This document shows positions 63,512 to 64,000 of a DNA stretch of 64,000 bases, piece after piece. The notes beneath the pieces are model-generated. The model saw nothing but the letters and a program-made list of their open reading frames with translations, did no database searches and was not told where the DNA came from. Made by a program: the position numbers and the translations under genes. How positions within the stretch are numbered: the stretch's first letter is position 1; each line of letters opens with the position of its first letter. Origin of the DNA: Microbacter sp. GSS18. GTDB taxonomy: Bacteria; Actinomycetota; Actinomycetes; Actinomycetales; Microbacteriaceae. The DNA lies in assembly GCA_029319145.1 (NCBI GenBank), contig CP119753.1:2914001-2978000 (forward strand). Reading direction: 5' to 3'.

Positions 63512-64000
63512 ACGGGTCCTCGGGCTCGTCGATGACCTCGACGCTCGACGCGTCGATGGCGAGCCGGCCGTCCGAACTCGATCGCACCGTGCCGGTGACG
63601 GTGACCCACTGCCCGGTCTCGGACACGTCGCCGCCCACGACGGGGAGCGTCGCCGGCTGCGCGTCGATGACGCAGTGCGTGATGACCAGCCGCGTCAGAT
63701 CGAAGTCCCCGTCCTCGCCGGGCGTGACGAAGCCGGTCAGCTCCACGGGGGCGCCGTCGAAGGCCTCGGGGTTGGTGGTGCTGGCGAACACCGCCGACCA
63801 CTCCCCCACGCCGAAGGTCGCGGTGTCGCCGGTCGAGGCCAGATTCACCGCGTCCGCGCCGGCGAACAGCGGGGCCGCGCCGACGTCGCGCGCCACGGCG
63901 AGCTCCGCCGACAGGGACGTCGGCGGCAGCACCAGCATGAGCACGACGACCCCCGAGGCGATGACTCCGCCCACGCCGGTGGCGACGGCGGCCACAGGAT
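63501..64000 (-). CDS. DUF1980 / TIGR03943-type protein, N terminus outside window
   Basis: The frame is open to the window edge, so the start lies beyond 64000. The visible 166 or so residues begin with a hydrophobic helix (GVIASGVVVLMLVLPPTSL), then an extracytoplasmic domain with ITHCVIDAQPATLP and GQWVTVTGTVR, which matches the C-terminal end of DUF1980 proteins (YcgQ-like), partners of a predicted permease (YcgR-like). The permease gene would be expected just outside. Its stop overlaps the next gene's start by 11 bp. Confidence 0.78.
   Translation of the reverse strand, partial: PVAAVATGVGGVIASGVVVLMLVLPPTSLSAELAVARDVGAAPLFAGADAVNLASTGDTATFGVGEWSAVFASTTNPEAFDGAPVELTGFVTPGEDGDFDLTRLVITHCVIDAQPATLPVVGGDVSETGQWVTVTGTVRSSSDGRLAIDASSVEVIDEPEDPYEY

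Overview
The window is high-GC actinobacterial chromosome, most like Microbacteriaceae and probably Microbacterium. This is inferred from the high G+C, GTG starts, HspR/HAIR control of dnaK and clpB, the APS-reductase type of sulfate reduction and the zinc-free ribosomal protein set. No database search was run. I see no insertion sequence, prophage or CRISPR array. Gene density is very high, with many 1-8 bp overlaps between neighbours.

Layout. 1-3.75 kb: the end of an MFS transporter, a nitroreductase, and a three-gene sulfide/persulfide detoxification operon (CstB-like dioxygenase-rhodanese, rhodanese, TauE exporter) behind two mirror-image CsoR/CstR-type operators. 3.8-10.3 kb: a ClpB lacking its N-terminal domain under a HAIR element, a SelW-like protein, a GlxA-type regulator and two GT4 glycosyltransferases. 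10.4-18.7 kb: an F420-type oxidoreductase, a DUF6325/SHOCT pair, and membrane proteins (AI-2E family, voltage-gated-like cation channel, a CLC-like protein with unusual filter motifs) followed by a DUF2252 protein. 18.7-22.97 kb: dnaK-grpE-dnaJ-hspR with two HAIR sites. 23-31.5 kb: a KhtTU-like antiporter pair, a UMF1-type MFS protein, an SBP-VWA fusion and a BCCT transporter.

31.7-38.1 kb is a sulfate assimilation block: sirohydrochlorin chelatase, then a tightly overlapping run of sulfite reductase, [4Fe-4S] APS reductase, uroporphyrinogen-III methyltransferase, FprA-like ferredoxin reductase and a thioredoxin-reductase-like flavoprotein. ATP sulfurylase and precorrin-2 dehydrogenase are not present here. 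38.1-43.9 kb is a spermidine/putrescine-type ABC importer, divergent from a GntR regulator coupled to a soluble Cache-like protein; a palindromic operator sits inside the importer promoter.

43.9-52.9 kb holds dcd, nhaA, tRNA-Gly(CCC), divergent ribokinase and nucleoside hydrolase, a tiny zinc-ribbon protein, an EamA transporter, a penicillin-binding-like lipoprotein that has lost its catalytic residues, a Pif1-like helicase and a single-pass membrane protein. 52.9-64 kb holds a CopD-CtaG fusion, HU, the zinc-independent rpmB-rpmG-rpsN operon, a 1582-residue zinc-ribbon multi-pass membrane protein, a 3-methyladenine DNA glycosylase, an anchored extracytoplasmic protein and a truncated DUF1980 protein.

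Cross-cutting signals are a family of ~70-bp imperfect palindromes found only in three convergent intergenic gaps, several operators placed exactly between -35 and -10 boxes, and two probably leaderless genes.
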